Shown here: one piece after another, positions 21,174 through 30,947 of the stretch
Layout of the letters: each line of letters begins with the position of its first letter
How positions within the stretch are numbered: position 1 is the first letter of the stretch
Assembly: GCA_902624085.1 (NCBI GenBank)
Contig: CACNWD010000004.1
Span: 22,919-86,918, forward strand
Length of the DNA stretch: 64,000 bases
Source of the DNA: an uncultured Prochlorococcus sp.
GTDB taxonomy: Bacteria; Cyanobacteriota; Cyanobacteriia; PCC-6307; Cyanobiaceae
Direction: 5' to 3'
Translations under genes and position numbers: made by a program
The notes under the pieces: model-generated
What the model saw: the letters and a program-made list of their open reading frames with translations, nothing else
Told to the model about the DNA's origin: nothing
Database searches by the model: none

Positions 21174-22652
21174 ATGCAATTTTCAATTTTCAAAAATCAA
21201 CTAAGTTCTTGGCAAGGTAGATCCCTAATAGTTGGTTTAAATAAGTATGAAATCGATTCTCAACTTAAAGAAATTGATTTCATAGTAGAACCAAATGAAA
21301 TCAAAAAAAAATTTAAAAATAATAACTTCGAAGGAGAGATAGGAAGCTCAATTAGCCTTAATATTTTAGGGCATAATTTAGAGTTTTTATCAATAATAGG
21401 CCTTGGTGATAAAAATAAAATGAATTCTGATGTTTTAAGGAATTCTTTATCAGAATGCATTAGAAAGGTAATCGATAAGGAAGAAAAAATTGGTATTTTA
21501 ATGCCTTGGGAGGAGTTAAATAACAATGCAATTTATGATATCGCCGAAATACTGAGATTATCATCTTATAAAGATAATAGATTTAATAAACATAGAGATG
21601 AAAAAATTAATCTTAAGGAAATTGAATTTCTAAACCTTGAAAATATTGAAAATATTTCTTTTAAAGAAGTCGAGGACATTTGTCAAGGAGTTGAGTTTGC
21701 TAGAAGGCTTGTAGCTGCACCACCCAATGATCTAACACCACTAGAGATGTCAAAAAAAGCTATTGAGATAGCAAATAAACATAATCTTGAAATACAAATC
21801 CTAGAAGAGAAGGATTGTCTGAATCTTGGAATGGGAGCTTATCTAGCAGTAGCAAAGGGTTCTAATTTAAAACCTAAATTTATCCACATGACTTATAGAC
21901 CTGAAAATTCAGTATCACATAAGGTCGCATTAGTTGGTAAAGGTCTAACTTTTGATTCTGGTGGATATAACCTTAAGGTTGGTGCATCTCAAATAGAAAT
22001 GATGAAGTATGATATGGGAGGTAGCGCAGCTGTATTGGGTGCAGCAAAAGCGATTGGGGCTTTGAAGCCAAAAGGTGTTGAAATACATTTTATAGTTGCT
22101 GCGTGTGAAAATATGATAAATGGTTTAGCAATGCATCCCGGAGATGTAATAACAGCATCAAATGGTAAAACTATCGAAGTAAATAATACTGATGCTGAGG
22201 GAAGACTTACACTAGCAGATGCTTTAACTTATGCCTCTAATTTAAAGCCTAATACAATAATTGATTTAGCAACTTTAACTGGAGCATGCCTTATCGCTTT
22301 GGGTAATGATGTAGCAGGAATGTGGAGTAATAATGATGAATTAGCAAAAGAATTATTGGAGGCTTCCCTCAAAAAGGGAGAAGGTTTATGGCGAATGCCT
22401 CTACAGAACTCATACAAAGATGGATTGAAATCTCACATTGCAGACATGAAAAATACTGGGCCAAGAGCAGGAGGATCAATTACAGCTGCATTATTTCTAG
22501 AGGAATTTTTTGACAGCAATATTAATTGGGCTCATATTGATATCGCTGGAACATGCTGGACAGATAAGAATAAAGGATTAAATCCAAGTGGGGCAACAGG
22601 GTATGGAGTTAGAACTCTAATTGATTGGATCAAAAGTAAAGAAAAAGTGTAG
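21174..22652 (+). CDS. pepA: Cytosol (leucyl) aminopeptidase PepA
   Basis: M17 zinc/manganese aminopeptidase of 492 residues. The C-terminal catalytic domain shows metal ligands and catalytic Lys in '[15 protein letters not shown]', then '[18 protein letters not shown]', and the signature '[17 protein letters not shown]' with Asp/Glu ligands and Arg. The N-terminal domain (1-160) is more divergent, as usual. It would recycle peptides from protein turnover. Length is normal. It is convergent with msrA 3 bp away. Confidence 0.96.
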   Translation: MQFSIFKNQLSSWQGRSLIVGLNKYEIDSQLKEIDFIVEPNEIKKKFKNNNFEGEIGSSISLNILGHNLEFLSIIGLGDKNKMNSDVLRNSLSECIRKVIDKEEKIGILMPWEELNNNAIYDIAEILRLSSYKDNRFNKHRDEKINLKEIEFLNLENIENISFKEVEDICQGVEFARRLVAAPPNDLTPLEMSKKAIEIANKHNLEIQILEEKDCLNLGMGAYLAVAKGSNLKPKFIHMTYRPENSVSHKVALVGKGLTFDSGGYNLKVGASQIEMMKYDMGGSAAVLGAAKAIGALKPKGVEIHFIVAACENMINGLAMHPGDVITASNGKTIEVNNTDAEGRLTLADALTYASNLKPNTIIDLATLTGACLIALGNDVAGMWSNNDELAKELLEASLKKGEGLWRMPLQNSYKDGLKSHIADMKNTGPRAGGSITAALFLEEFFDSNINWAHIDIAGTCWTDKNKGLNPSGATGYGVRTLIDWIKSKEKV

Positions 22653-22655
22653 ATC

Positions 22656-23258
22656 TTATTTAGACCACTCATTACCAGTTTTAGAATTTTCACCCCATAG
22701 CTGATCTAATCTCTTGTCTCTTCCACAAGAGTATCTATAAAATTTATATTTAAACTCATTGTTTTCAGCGAAATTCTGATGATAATCTTCCGCTAACCAA
22801 AATTTATTTTTAGATTTAACTTCAACTTTGATTTCTTCAATAGGAACCTTAAGCTCCCTAGAAGCAGAAATTAATGCATTATTTGATTGGTTTTCTTCAA
22901 GAGAATTTTGAAAAAAGATCACTGGTCTATATGAATCTCCTCGATCACAAAATTGGCCTTTACCGTCGAGAGGATCAATATTTCTCAAATAGAGTCTCAA
23001 AATCTCATCTAAAGAAACTATTTTGGAGTCATAATTGACTAGTACAACCTCTTGATGACCATTATGATTCTCGTAACTAGGATTATTTAAATTTCCACCT
23101 GAATAACCACTTCTAACAAAATCTACTCCTTCTACATACTCAAGATCATGTTCTAAGCACCAAAAACAGCCTCCTGCAAGAATAATTTCATCAGAATATG
23201 CTTTAATTGGATTTGTTATGATTGAGAGGATGATTAATAACGGTAATAAAAATTTCAT
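22656..23258 (-). CDS. msrA: Exported peptide methionine sulfoxide reductase MsrA
   Basis: Reduces the S form of methionine sulfoxide in damaged proteins (200 aa). The active-site motif 'GGCFWCLE' lies at residues 29-36 with catalytic Cys31. The C-terminus contains 'AEDYHQNFAENN' and a resolving-Cys candidate in 'RYSCGRDKRL'. Residues 1-20 form a hydrophobic signal sequence, so this copy probably acts in the periplasm or lumen, unlike the usual cytosolic MsrA. It is the last gene of the minus-strand run starting at bamA. Confidence 0.93.
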   Translation of the reverse strand: MKFLLPLLIILSIITNPIKAYSDEIILAGGCFWCLEHDLEYVEGVDFVRSGYSGGNLNNPSYENHNGHQEVVLVNYDSKIVSLDEILRLYLRNIDPLDGKGQFCDRGDSYRPVIFFQNSLEENQSNNALISASRELKVPIEEIKVEVKSKNKFWLAEDYHQNFAENNEFKYKFYRYSCGRDKRLDQLWGENSKTGNEWSK

Positions 23259-23274
23259 AGCTTGATTATAAATA

Positions 23275-24453
23275 CTAAATTATTGAATTTAAGATTTCTT
23301 TTGCAGCTCTTTTAGCAACTCCTTCATCACCTAAATTCTTTTTTAGTAATTTATATCCTTGCTTAATTTTTACCTTTTCATTATTTTTTTCTAATAATTT
23401 GCATGATTTTCTAAATACTGAATTGACATTAAATTCTTTCTGTACAAATTCTGGAACTATGAGCCTCTTCATCAAAAGATTGATGGGAGAAATAAACCTT
23501 AATTTAAAATTTAGAATTTTTTTAGCAATAAATGCTGTAACTCTACTAACTTTATAACCAACAACTTGAGGGATCCCATATAATGCTAGTTCCATATTTA
23601 CAGTCCCAGATTTGCATAGCGCTAATTTTGATAATGAGTAAATATAACTTTTAGTTTCCTCTATCTCTGATGTAGATATTACCCTGCCGTAAATATTATT
23701 TTTATCTAATGCTTTTTGAAAAATTTGATCAAATACTTTTCTACAAGAAGGAATAAATACTACAAGATCAGGATATTTTCTTTGTAACTTTTGTGCAACT
23801 TTTATAAATGTAGGCAATATATATTTTAGTTCTTGTGGTCTTGAAGCTGGCATTATTAAAAGTATATTTTGATTATTTGCAAGATCTAAATATTTTCTAG
23901 ATTCTTTTTTAGTAGGAAGTTTTTTTGTTAGATCAACCATTGGATGACCAATCCAAGTTACTCTTCCACCTCTTTTCTTATAGAAATTTGCCTCTTGCTG
24001 AAAAATTGCAAAAATCTTATCAGAGAAACTAATGAGGTCTGTTGTTGAATTATTTCCTACTCTCCAAGCCCATTCTTGTGGTGCTATGTAGTAATAAATT
24101 GGCAAATTTATTTTTTTCTTCTTTAATTCTCTTCCAATACTAATATTTGGCCCCATATAGTCTATTAAAATTAAGCAATTAGGGGATTTTCTAATTAGTG
24201 CGTTCAAAAATTTCTTTTGTATTTTTATCATTGGCAATATAAGCGGGACTGCCTCCCAAATTCCAATAGCACTTATAGGTGTAGTATCTTTTATGATTTT
24301 CACCCCTGATCTTTTCATCTTTTCACCGCCTAAACCATAGATCTCTAAATCAATAGATTGTTTCCTACTCTCCTCAAATAATTCTTTAGCTAATAAGCTA
24401 CCATGCAAATCACCGGAGACTTCTCCTGTACTTATGAATATTTTTTTCTTCAT
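23275..24453 (-). CDS. lpxB: Lipid-A-disaccharide synthase LpxB
   Basis: GT19 glycosyltransferase joining UDP-diacylglucosamine and lipid X (392 aa). It opens with the family start 'IFISTGEVSGDLHGSLLAKE' and has 'IYGLGGEKMKRSGVKII', 'YYIAPQEWAWR', 'WIGHPMVD' and 'ALCKSGTVNMELALYGIPQV'. It overlaps lpxA by 4 bp, the classical lpxA-lpxB order. It supports lipid A production in the outer membrane of this picocyanobacterium. Confidence 0.95.
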   Translation of the reverse strand: MKKKIFISTGEVSGDLHGSLLAKELFEESRKQSIDLEIYGLGGEKMKRSGVKIIKDTTPISAIGIWEAVPLILPMIKIQKKFLNALIRKSPNCLILIDYMGPNISIGRELKKKKINLPIYYYIAPQEWAWRVGNNSTTDLISFSDKIFAIFQQEANFYKKRGGRVTWIGHPMVDLTKKLPTKKESRKYLDLANNQNILLIMPASRPQELKYILPTFIKVAQKLQRKYPDLVVFIPSCRKVFDQIFQKALDKNNIYGRVISTSEIEETKSYIYSLSKLALCKSGTVNMELALYGIPQVVGYKVSRVTAFIAKKILNFKLRFISPINLLMKRLIVPEFVQKEFNVNSVFRKSCKLLEKNNEKVKIKQGYKLLKKNLGDEGVAKRAAKEILNSII

Positions 24454-25292
24454 GAATTCCCTACTGGCATAGGACCTCTCCTATTACTTGATATCGAATT
24501 TTTTACAAACTCACATAATTTTTTTGATGATAAGTCAAGTTCTTGACTCATTGCCACCTCAACTGCTTCCGAAATAATATAATCAGACTTGAAGAGTAAA
24601 AGCCAAGTTTTCAAGAGTAATTTAAAATTAAGATTATTTTTTTCAATTAATCCGCTTCTCTTGATGCCAACTTTATTTAAACCTCTAAGTTTGCCTGGAC
24701 TACCTTCTGCGAGACAGAATGGGGGAATGTCTCTTGTCACTCTAGTCATTCCTCCAATCATTGATAAATATCCAATATGGACAAATTGATGAATACCTAA
24801 ACACCCTCCAACTACTGCAGAATCTTCAATAATTACATGACCAGCGACTTGGACACTATTAGATAGTATGACATTATTACCAATTTCGCAGTTATGTCCG
24901 ATATGTGAGTATGCCATAATTAAATTCTTATTTCCAATGATTGTTTTTTCTCCCTGATTAGTTGCTTTGTTTATCGTTACACATTCTCTAAAAGTATTAT
25001 CGTCTCCAATTATTAGTTCTGTATTAGCACCTTTATATTTTAAATCCTGTGGATCAAGCCCCAAAAATACATTAGGGAAAATTTTATTATTTTTACCCAA
25101 AGTTGTCTTACCATCAATTACAGAATTAGGTCCTACTGAGGTCCCAGATCCAATGATAACTTCAGGCCCTATGATGGCTCCTTGGCCGACAATAACACCA
25201 TCATGTAATTGAGCATTTGGATGAACAGAGGCACTAGGATGAATTTTCAATTTATTTGATTTTGAATTTTCAAATTTTTTGATATTTTCCAT
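24450..25292 (-). CDS. lpxA: UDP-N-acetylglucosamine acyltransferase LpxA
   Basis: The first enzyme of lipid A synthesis (280 aa), a left-handed beta-helix trimer. Hexapeptide repeats run from about residue 15 to 190 ('IHPSASVHPNAQLHDGVIVG', 'GNNVILSNSVQVAGHVIIED'). The catalytic His lies in 'AYSHIGHNC', and 'GLNKVGIKRSG' marks the start of the C-terminal helical domain. It lies 2 bp after fabZ and 4 bp into lpxB, all in one operon. Confidence 0.95.
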   Translation of the reverse strand: MENIKKFENSKSNKLKIHPSASVHPNAQLHDGVIVGQGAIIGPEVIIGSGTSVGPNSVIDGKTTLGKNNKIFPNVFLGLDPQDLKYKGANTELIIGDDNTFRECVTINKATNQGEKTIIGNKNLIMAYSHIGHNCEIGNNVILSNSVQVAGHVIIEDSAVVGGCLGIHQFVHIGYLSMIGGMTRVTRDIPPFCLAEGSPGKLRGLNKVGIKRSGLIEKNNLNFKLLLKTWLLLFKSDYIISEAVEVAMSQELDLSSKKLCEFVKNSISSNRRGPMPVGNS

Positions 25293-25294
25293 TT

Positions 25295-25753
25295 TTAATC
25301 AACTAAAGAAAACATTAATTCCCCTGAACAAACTAATTGACCTTCAACTTGTACTTCCCCTTTAATTTTTCCAAACCTTTTTCTTTTCAAACTAACTAAT
25401 TCACAAGATATTAATAGTTGATCTCCAGGAAAAACTGGTTTTCGAAATTTAACATTATTGATCCCTGCAAATACAAATAGTCCATTAGGCAGTTCAGGCA
25501 TTTTTGCAACAATTAAACCACCAACTTGAGCCATTGACTCAACTATTAATACACCTGGCATAAGTGGTCTATCTGGGAAATGTCCTTGAAACTGTGGTTC
25601 ATTAATAGTTATATTTTTTATTGCAACTGCCTTCTCGCCAGGTACATAGTTAATAACTTTATCGACTAATGCGAAAGGGTATCGATGAGGTAAAAGACCT
25701 AAAATCTCTTGGGTGGTTATTTGCTCTGCATTAACAGATTTTTGATGTTCCAA
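25295..25753 (-). CDS. fabZ: (3R)-hydroxyacyl-ACP dehydratase FabZ
   Basis: A hot-dog fold dehydratase of fatty-acid elongation (152 aa). The catalytic His is in '[14 protein letters not shown]' and the Glu lies in '[17 protein letters not shown]', with '[10 protein letters not shown]' just before. The start is TTG at 25753 ('MEHQKS'), and no ATG precedes the active-site loop. It sits between lpxC and lpxA, where FabZ sets the hydroxyacyl-ACP supply shared by lipid A and phospholipid synthesis. Confidence 0.95.
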   Translation of the reverse strand: MEHQKSVNAEQITTQEILGLLPHRYPFALVDKVINYVPGEKAVAIKNITINEPQFQGHFPDRPLMPGVLIVESMAQVGGLIVAKMPELPNGLFVFAGINNVKFRKPVFPGDQLLISCELVSLKRKRFGKIKGEVQVEGQLVCSGELMFSLVD

Positions 25754-25765
25754 AATTTCAGAAAA

Positions 25766-26602
25766 TTAACTTATTAGAGATGACGCTAATAAAGCATTTA
25801 AAGAATGGGATCCTTTATAGACCATTATTTGCGCCTTAGGTAACCCTACCAAAGCAAGGTCCCCAATTAAATCTAAAATCTTATGTCTTATTGGTTCATT
25901 AGCAAATCTTAATGGGGGATTAATCCATTTATCACCATCACAAACAAGTGCATTTTCTAAATTCCCACCTTTAATCAAACCAAGTTCATTTAATTCTTCA
26001 AATTGATCTTTAAATCCAAAAGTTCTTGCTGGAGCAATCATTTCTACATAATCCCTTGGATTTAATTCGATTGTAAATGTCTGCACTCCTATAGCTTCAT
26101 ACTTGAAATTAATAGTTGAAATAATTGTTATTTGATTAGATGGTATTAATGAAATCACTGAATCATTTTGATTAAAAATTTTAGACTGATTTATTTCGCT
26201 CATAAAATTTGATGGTTTGGGTACTTTTTTTATCCCAACCTCTTCAAAAGCCTTAACCCATTGAATCGCTGAGCCATCTAAAAGAGGTATCTCTTTACCA
26301 TCAACTTCTATATGGATATAACTAATACCGCATCCTGCGAAAGAGGATAAAAGATGCTCAATTGTATATAAGTTTCTTTTATCCAACTTAACAGCTGTAC
26401 AGAGCATTGTACTTCCAATTAAACTTTGATCCAAGCGATATATTTTACTAGGAGTATCAGAGAAAGATACATAATAACCCTCCTGATCATAAGGTTTAAT
26501 TGTAATTTTAGTTTTTTCTCCACTATGTAACCCCACGCCATCTCTAGTTATTGAACCAGAGATAGTAAAACAATCATTGTAGTTAGAAGGCCAAGGGAAC
26601 AC
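25766..26602 (-). CDS. lpxC: UDP-3-O-acyl-N-acetylglucosamine deacetylase LpxC
   Basis: The zinc deacetylase and committed step of lipid A synthesis (278 aa). It has the zinc His in 'TIEHLLSSFAGCGI', the substrate loop 'PLLDGSAIQW', 'PARTFGFKDQ' and the second metal motif 'RHKILDLIGDLALVGLP' with His and Asp. The catalytic His near the end is in 'YKGSHSLNALL'. The start appears to be GTG at 26602, directly after the bamA stop. Length is slightly short but complete. Confidence 0.95.
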   Translation of the reverse strand: MFPWPSNYNDCFTISGSITRDGVGLHSGEKTKITIKPYDQEGYYVSFSDTPSKIYRLDQSLIGSTMLCTAVKLDKRNLYTIEHLLSSFAGCGISYIHIEVDGKEIPLLDGSAIQWVKAFEEVGIKKVPKPSNFMSEINQSKIFNQNDSVISLIPSNQITIISTINFKYEAIGVQTFTIELNPRDYVEMIAPARTFGFKDQFEELNELGLIKGGNLENALVCDGDKWINPPLRFANEPIRHKILDLIGDLALVGLPKAQIMVYKGSHSLNALLASSLIS

Positions 26603-28726
26603 TTAAAATTTCCAACCAACACCAAGTGAATATCTTGTGTTACCACTAAGATCTTGTGATGCAATATCTAATCTTATTGGTCCAAGAGGTGTTTTAATCC
26701 CAATACCTCCTCCAAGAGAGAAACCAGATCCTGATTTGTTTAAAAGTTTCCCTGGTTTGCCAGGCACATCCTTTTGAGATCCAAAATCAGTTCCTGCATC
26801 TACGAATAATGAACTTGATATCATTCTCCATACTGGGACACGATATTCAGCAGAAACTTCTGCAAAACTTTTACTAACTGACAGCTCGCAAGACCCCCAA
26901 CCTCTTATGGAAGAAGGGCCACCCATACAAAATGATTCATAGGGAGGTAATTCACCCAAAATAGTACCTGTTTTTAATTGAAATCCAATAGTTTGAAAAC
27001 AATCATCAGATGAGGAAACATCAGATTTACATTCCTTTGTTAAGTTAATCAACCTGACTGGAACAAACCAAGAATAAGATGCTCTTAATCTATTAAATGT
27101 GGGAGAATTATCCCCTATAGGTAAGAATTGTTCAGTACCAAAGCTGAATAAACTACCCGAACTAGGGTTAATATTATTATTTAATTTGTTATGAACACCT
27201 CCTGCTAAAACACTTATTAACGTGTTTTCAGAGGGACATGTACCATCTTTAGGAGTATATCCAATACAAATAATCTCGCTTATATTTGCAGTAGTTGGCT
27301 TTTGAGTAGCATATGGTTTTTTATTACCAGAACTATCAATCATATTTACTTTCTTGAAATTCATACCAGCAGAAATTCTCCAAGGTGCTTCCCTAAAAGG
27401 ATCTCCTCCATTCAAAGGCCTTAAAAATGTAAAACCTCCTCCAACATTTTCTAAGACAATTGAAGATAAAGAATCTGCACTATTACTATCTGTATCATTG
27501 ACTGCGTACAATACACCATTTTTTTCACTCCTAAATTCTTGTGGATAATCCCTGCTTAAAAATATATTTGTTTTAAAAGCGGTTCTATATTTATCTCCTT
27601 TGATCCAAGGATCATATAATGAGAAATTATAAGTAGTTGAATAGTCACCAAAGTTCAGATTCAAATCCGTACTCCAAGCTCTACCAAAAGTATTACTTTC
27701 TTTAAGTCCTAATTGTGCAAAAATACCTGCAGAATTACTAAAACCGACTCCACCAGTTAGTGAACCTGTCCTTTGTTCACTAATATCAAGTGCTATAATT
27801 ACTCGTTTACTATTTTGGCTATCAGGTTTAAGCGATACTTTAATATCATTGAATAAAGAGGTGGCATAGAGTCTTTTAATATCTCTTTCTAATGTTTTTC
27901 TATTAAACACAACACCTGAATTAGTTCTTAATTCACGTCTTATCACCCATTCTTTTGTCTTACCTTTCCTAACTTTTTCATCCGTACCAATAAATCTGAT
28001 TTGAATTTCTGAGACAATGCCCTCATCAATATTTAGTTGAATAGATCCATTATCAGATATCCTTTCTGGCCCAGTTACTTTAGCGAGAGAATAACCTTGA
28101 TCCTCATACCATTTTTTTATTTCATTAATTTTATCTTGAAGTTCATTTAAATTTAAGGTTTTACCATAATATTTATCAAAAATATTATTTAATAATTTTT
28201 GAGAAATAATTTTATTGCTTGGTTGAATTATAATTTTTTTAAGTATTGGGTTTGGTACAACTTTGACAATTAACCTCACTCCTAAGGAACCGTCCTCCGC
28301 TTTGAACTTAACTCCTGAAAACCATCCACTAGCGTATATCGAATCTAAGTTTTGTTTTAATATTTGATTATTAGCTATACTTCCTGGTTTTATACTCATT
28401 GAGTCATAAACAGCTAACTCTAATTTCCTTCCCTCAGGATGATCTTCCCATCCCTCAATAACAATTTCTGATATGAGTACATTTGCATCTGAGTCTGAAT
28501 TAGCTTCTTCTAAATTATCAACTAAATAAGTATCTATAAATTTTCCTTTATAATAACTACTTGAAAGGACCTCAGTTTCGGCACTTTTTTTTATTATCAA
28601 TGACTTATTCTTCAGTAGATTGCGCGAATAAGCATCATTATTACTTGCTCCTAAAATAATTGAAAACATTCCAAAACCAGTTAGTATTTTTCTTATTTTT
28701 AATTGATGATTATTCATGGTATTCAT
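26603..28726 (-). CDS. bamA: BamA/Omp85 outer-membrane assembly protein
   Basis: An outer-membrane beta-barrel insertase of 707 residues. It has an N-terminal signal, three POTRA domains at about residues 80-330 (for example 'LNELQDKINEIKKWYEDQGY'), and a C-terminal 16-strand barrel containing 'GGPSSIRGWGSCELS' (the VRGY-like lid loop, here IRGW). The protein ends with an aromatic residue (GVGWKF), as outer-membrane barrels do. Several barrel loops are Ser/Asn-rich. It heads the minus-strand envelope operon bamA-lpxC-fabZ-lpxA-lpxB(-msrA). Confidence 0.94.
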   Translation of the reverse strand: MNTMNNHQLKIRKILTGFGMFSIILGASNNDAYSRNLLKNKSLIIKKSAETEVLSSSYYKGKFIDTYLVDNLEEANSDSDANVLISEIVIEGWEDHPEGRKLELAVYDSMSIKPGSIANNQILKQNLDSIYASGWFSGVKFKAEDGSLGVRLIVKVVPNPILKKIIIQPSNKIISQKLLNNIFDKYYGKTLNLNELQDKINEIKKWYEDQGYSLAKVTGPERISDNGSIQLNIDEGIVSEIQIRFIGTDEKVRKGKTKEWVIRRELRTNSGVVFNRKTLERDIKRLYATSLFNDIKVSLKPDSQNSKRVIIALDISEQRTGSLTGGVGFSNSAGIFAQLGLKESNTFGRAWSTDLNLNFGDYSTTYNFSLYDPWIKGDKYRTAFKTNIFLSRDYPQEFRSEKNGVLYAVNDTDSNSADSLSSIVLENVGGGFTFLRPLNGGDPFREAPWRISAGMNFKKVNMIDSSGNKKPYATQKPTTANISEIICIGYTPKDGTCPSENTLISVLAGGVHNKLNNNINPSSGSLFSFGTEQFLPIGDNSPTFNRLRASYSWFVPVRLINLTKECKSDVSSSDDCFQTIGFQLKTGTILGELPPYESFCMGGPSSIRGWGSCELSVSKSFAEVSAEYRVPVWRMISSSLFVDAGTDFGSQKDVPGKPGKLLNKSGSGFSLGGGIGIKTPLGPIRLDIASQDLSGNTRYSLGVGWKF

Positions 28727-28756
28727 GTAAAAATAAAAATTATGTTTTAAGTGGAA

Positions 28757-29485
28757 CTAATAAATTTTTTTAATTCTATTACTAATTTCACTGTAAGCCT
28801 CAATTAAGTCTCCTAAATCATGCCTAAAACGATCTTTATCTAGGCTTTTAATTTTACCATTATTTGATTTAAGATCCCACAATCTGCAATTATCTGGGCT
28901 AAATTCATCAGCTAAAACTATTTCACCTTTGTTGTTTCGGCCATATTCTACCTTAAAATCAACTAATTTTAACTGAATATTAGAAAAGAATTCTATAAGT
29001 ATTAAGTTAATTTTATTTGTTAATTTTTTAATAAAAATCAATTCTTCTTGTTCAATAATATTCATTAATAAAATCCTATCTAAAGTTAAAAGCGGATCAT
29101 TTAAATCATCATCTTTATAATAGAAATCAAATAAGGGTTCATTAAATACTGTCCCAGCCTTTATGTTTGTCTGTTTACATATTGAACCATAAGCAGTATT
29201 TCTTACAACAACTTCTATTGGTATAATGTCTACTCTTTGAGCTATGAAAGAAGATTTAGAATTTGATTTTATATAGTGAGTTGGAATGTTTTGATTTATC
29301 AGATATTTAAAAATGGTTTCGCTTATAAAACAATTTAATTCTCCTTTACCCTCAAATGTTGATTTTTTTGCAGCATTAAAAGCTGTAGCATCATCTTTAA
29401 ATTCAACAATAACTTCTTTAGTATTTTTATTTGCAAAAATTTTCTTTGCTTTCCCTTCGTAAATTAATTTGTTATCTGTGTTCAT
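28757..29485 (-). CDS. purC: SAICAR synthetase PurC
   Basis: The ATP-dependent enzyme joining CAIR and aspartate in purine synthesis (242 aa). The N-terminus 'IYEGKAKKIFANKNTKEVIV' and 'FKDDATAFNA', plus 'EVVVRNTAYGSICK', 'LVDFKVEYGRN' and 'LADEFSPDNCRLWD', are the family blocks. It is divergent from purD with a 127-bp shared promoter region. bamA follows downstream on the same strand after 30 bp. Confidence 0.96.
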   Translation of the reverse strand: MNTDNKLIYEGKAKKIFANKNTKEVIVEFKDDATAFNAAKKSTFEGKGELNCFISETIFKYLINQNIPTHYIKSNSKSSFIAQRVDIIPIEVVVRNTAYGSICKQTNIKAGTVFNEPLFDFYYKDDDLNDPLLTLDRILLMNIIEQEELIFIKKLTNKINLILIEFFSNIQLKLVDFKVEYGRNNKGEIVLADEFSPDNCRLWDLKSNNGKIKSLDKDRFRHDLGDLIEAYSEISNRIKKIY

Positions 29486-29612
29486 AAGAATTCATTTCCA
29501 ATAGTAAGAAATACAATATAATTATCTTAATAGTTAATAAATTAAGTAAGAAATTAAACTATTTCACTTTAACTGATTAATCAACAAAATTAATAACTAT
29601 TCTAAACAATTG

Positions 29613-30947
29613 ATGGACACTAATTTAATGACAAAAAAAGTTTCTGAAAAATTGGAAAATATCGCAATCATAGGAAATGGCGGGAGAGAAAATTCCTTAG
29701 CATGGGCTATACAAAAAAATACACTAATTAAAAAAATTTACTTAATACCTGGGAATGGAGGTTCTGGGACAATAAAAAAATGTCAAAATCTTAATCTTGA
29801 TTACGAAGATAAAAATTTATTAATTCAAACCTTAAATTCACTTGAAATTGATTTCATAATAATTGGACCAGAAATTCCTCTCGCAAAAGGTCTTGGAGAT
29901 TTTCTTAGAAGTAAAAATTTTCAAGTCTTTGGACCTAACTCAGACGGAGCAAAATTAGAATCAAGTAAATCATGGGCTAAAAGTTTCATGAGAAAGGCAA
30001 ATATCCCTACTGCAAAATTTTGGAAGGTATCTTCAATAGAAGAATCTGAGAAGATAATCTCAACTGCACCTTTTCCTCTTGTTGTTAAGGCAGACGGATT
30101 AGCATCTGGCAAAGGGGTTTTTATTCCAGAGACAAAAGAAGATACTCTAAAAATTACGAAAGAAATTATCAATGGAAAGTTTGGTGATTCTGGGAAAATA
30201 GTTTTACTCGAAGAGAAAATAGAAGGTCCAGAAATTTCAATTTTTGCGCTTTGCGATGGTAAAAAATATATCCTTTTGCCATCTGCTCAAGATCATAAAA
30301 GAATTGAAGAAAATGATAGAGGTTTAAATACTGGAGGTATGGGAGCATATTCACCAACTCCAATTTTATCTAATGCAGAACTTTCAATAATTTGTAAAGA
30401 AATAATTGAACCAACTATTGATGAATTAATTGATAGAAAAATTGAATATAAGGGTGTTTTGTATTTTGGATTAATGATCACGAAATTCGGACCAAAAGTA
30501 ATAGAATATAATTGCAGGTTTGGTGATCCTGAATGTCAAACAATTATGCCTTTAATGGATATTAATTTTGTCAACATTCTATATAAATGTGCAAAAGGTA
30601 ATCTTAACGGAGACGAAAAAGTATTATCCACTTCTAAAGTTAGTGGATGCGTAATAGCCTCCTCAAAAGGTTACCCTGAGAATTATGATGTTGGATTTCC
30701 AATATCTTTCAATTATGATGAATATGAAAATGTACAAATTTTTCATTCAGGCACATCAATAAATGAGCAAGGAGATATTATCACTGATGGAGGCAGAGTT
30801 TTAAGTGTTGTATGTCAAGGTGAAGATTTTGATAGTGCATTCAATACGGCTTATAGAGTTCTAAAAGGCATTAACTTTGATGGAATTTACTATAGAAAAG
30901 ATATTGGAAATCAAGTAAGAACAAATTATTCTTATGAGGGTCACTAA
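29613..30947 (+). CDS. purD: Phosphoribosylamine-glycine ligase PurD
   Basis: An ATP-grasp GAR synthetase of about 444 residues. It has 'IGNGGRENSLAWAI' at the start, 'PLVVKADGLASGKGVFIPET' (ATP loop), 'SAQDHKRIEENDRGLNTGGM' and 'EYNCRFGDPECQ' with metal-binding Glu and Asn. The frame allows TTG 29610, ATG 29613 or ATG 29628. I chose the first ATG. The stop shares one base with the start of nblS. The linkage of a purine gene to this sensor kinase is kept in related Prochlorococcus, as far as I recall. Confidence 0.95.
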   Translation: MDTNLMTKKVSEKLENIAIIGNGGRENSLAWAIQKNTLIKKIYLIPGNGGSGTIKKCQNLNLDYEDKNLLIQTLNSLEIDFIIIGPEIPLAKGLGDFLRSKNFQVFGPNSDGAKLESSKSWAKSFMRKANIPTAKFWKVSSIEESEKIISTAPFPLVVKADGLASGKGVFIPETKEDTLKITKEIINGKFGDSGKIVLLEEKIEGPEISIFALCDGKKYILLPSAQDHKRIEENDRGLNTGGMGAYSPTPILSNAELSIICKEIIEPTIDELIDRKIEYKGVLYFGLMITKFGPKVIEYNCRFGDPECQTIMPLMDINFVNILYKCAKGNLNGDEKVLSTSKVSGCVIASSKGYPENYDVGFPISFNYDEYENVQIFHSGTSINEQGDIITDGGRVLSVVCQGEDFDSAFNTAYRVLKGINFDGIYYRKDIGNQVRTNYSYEGH

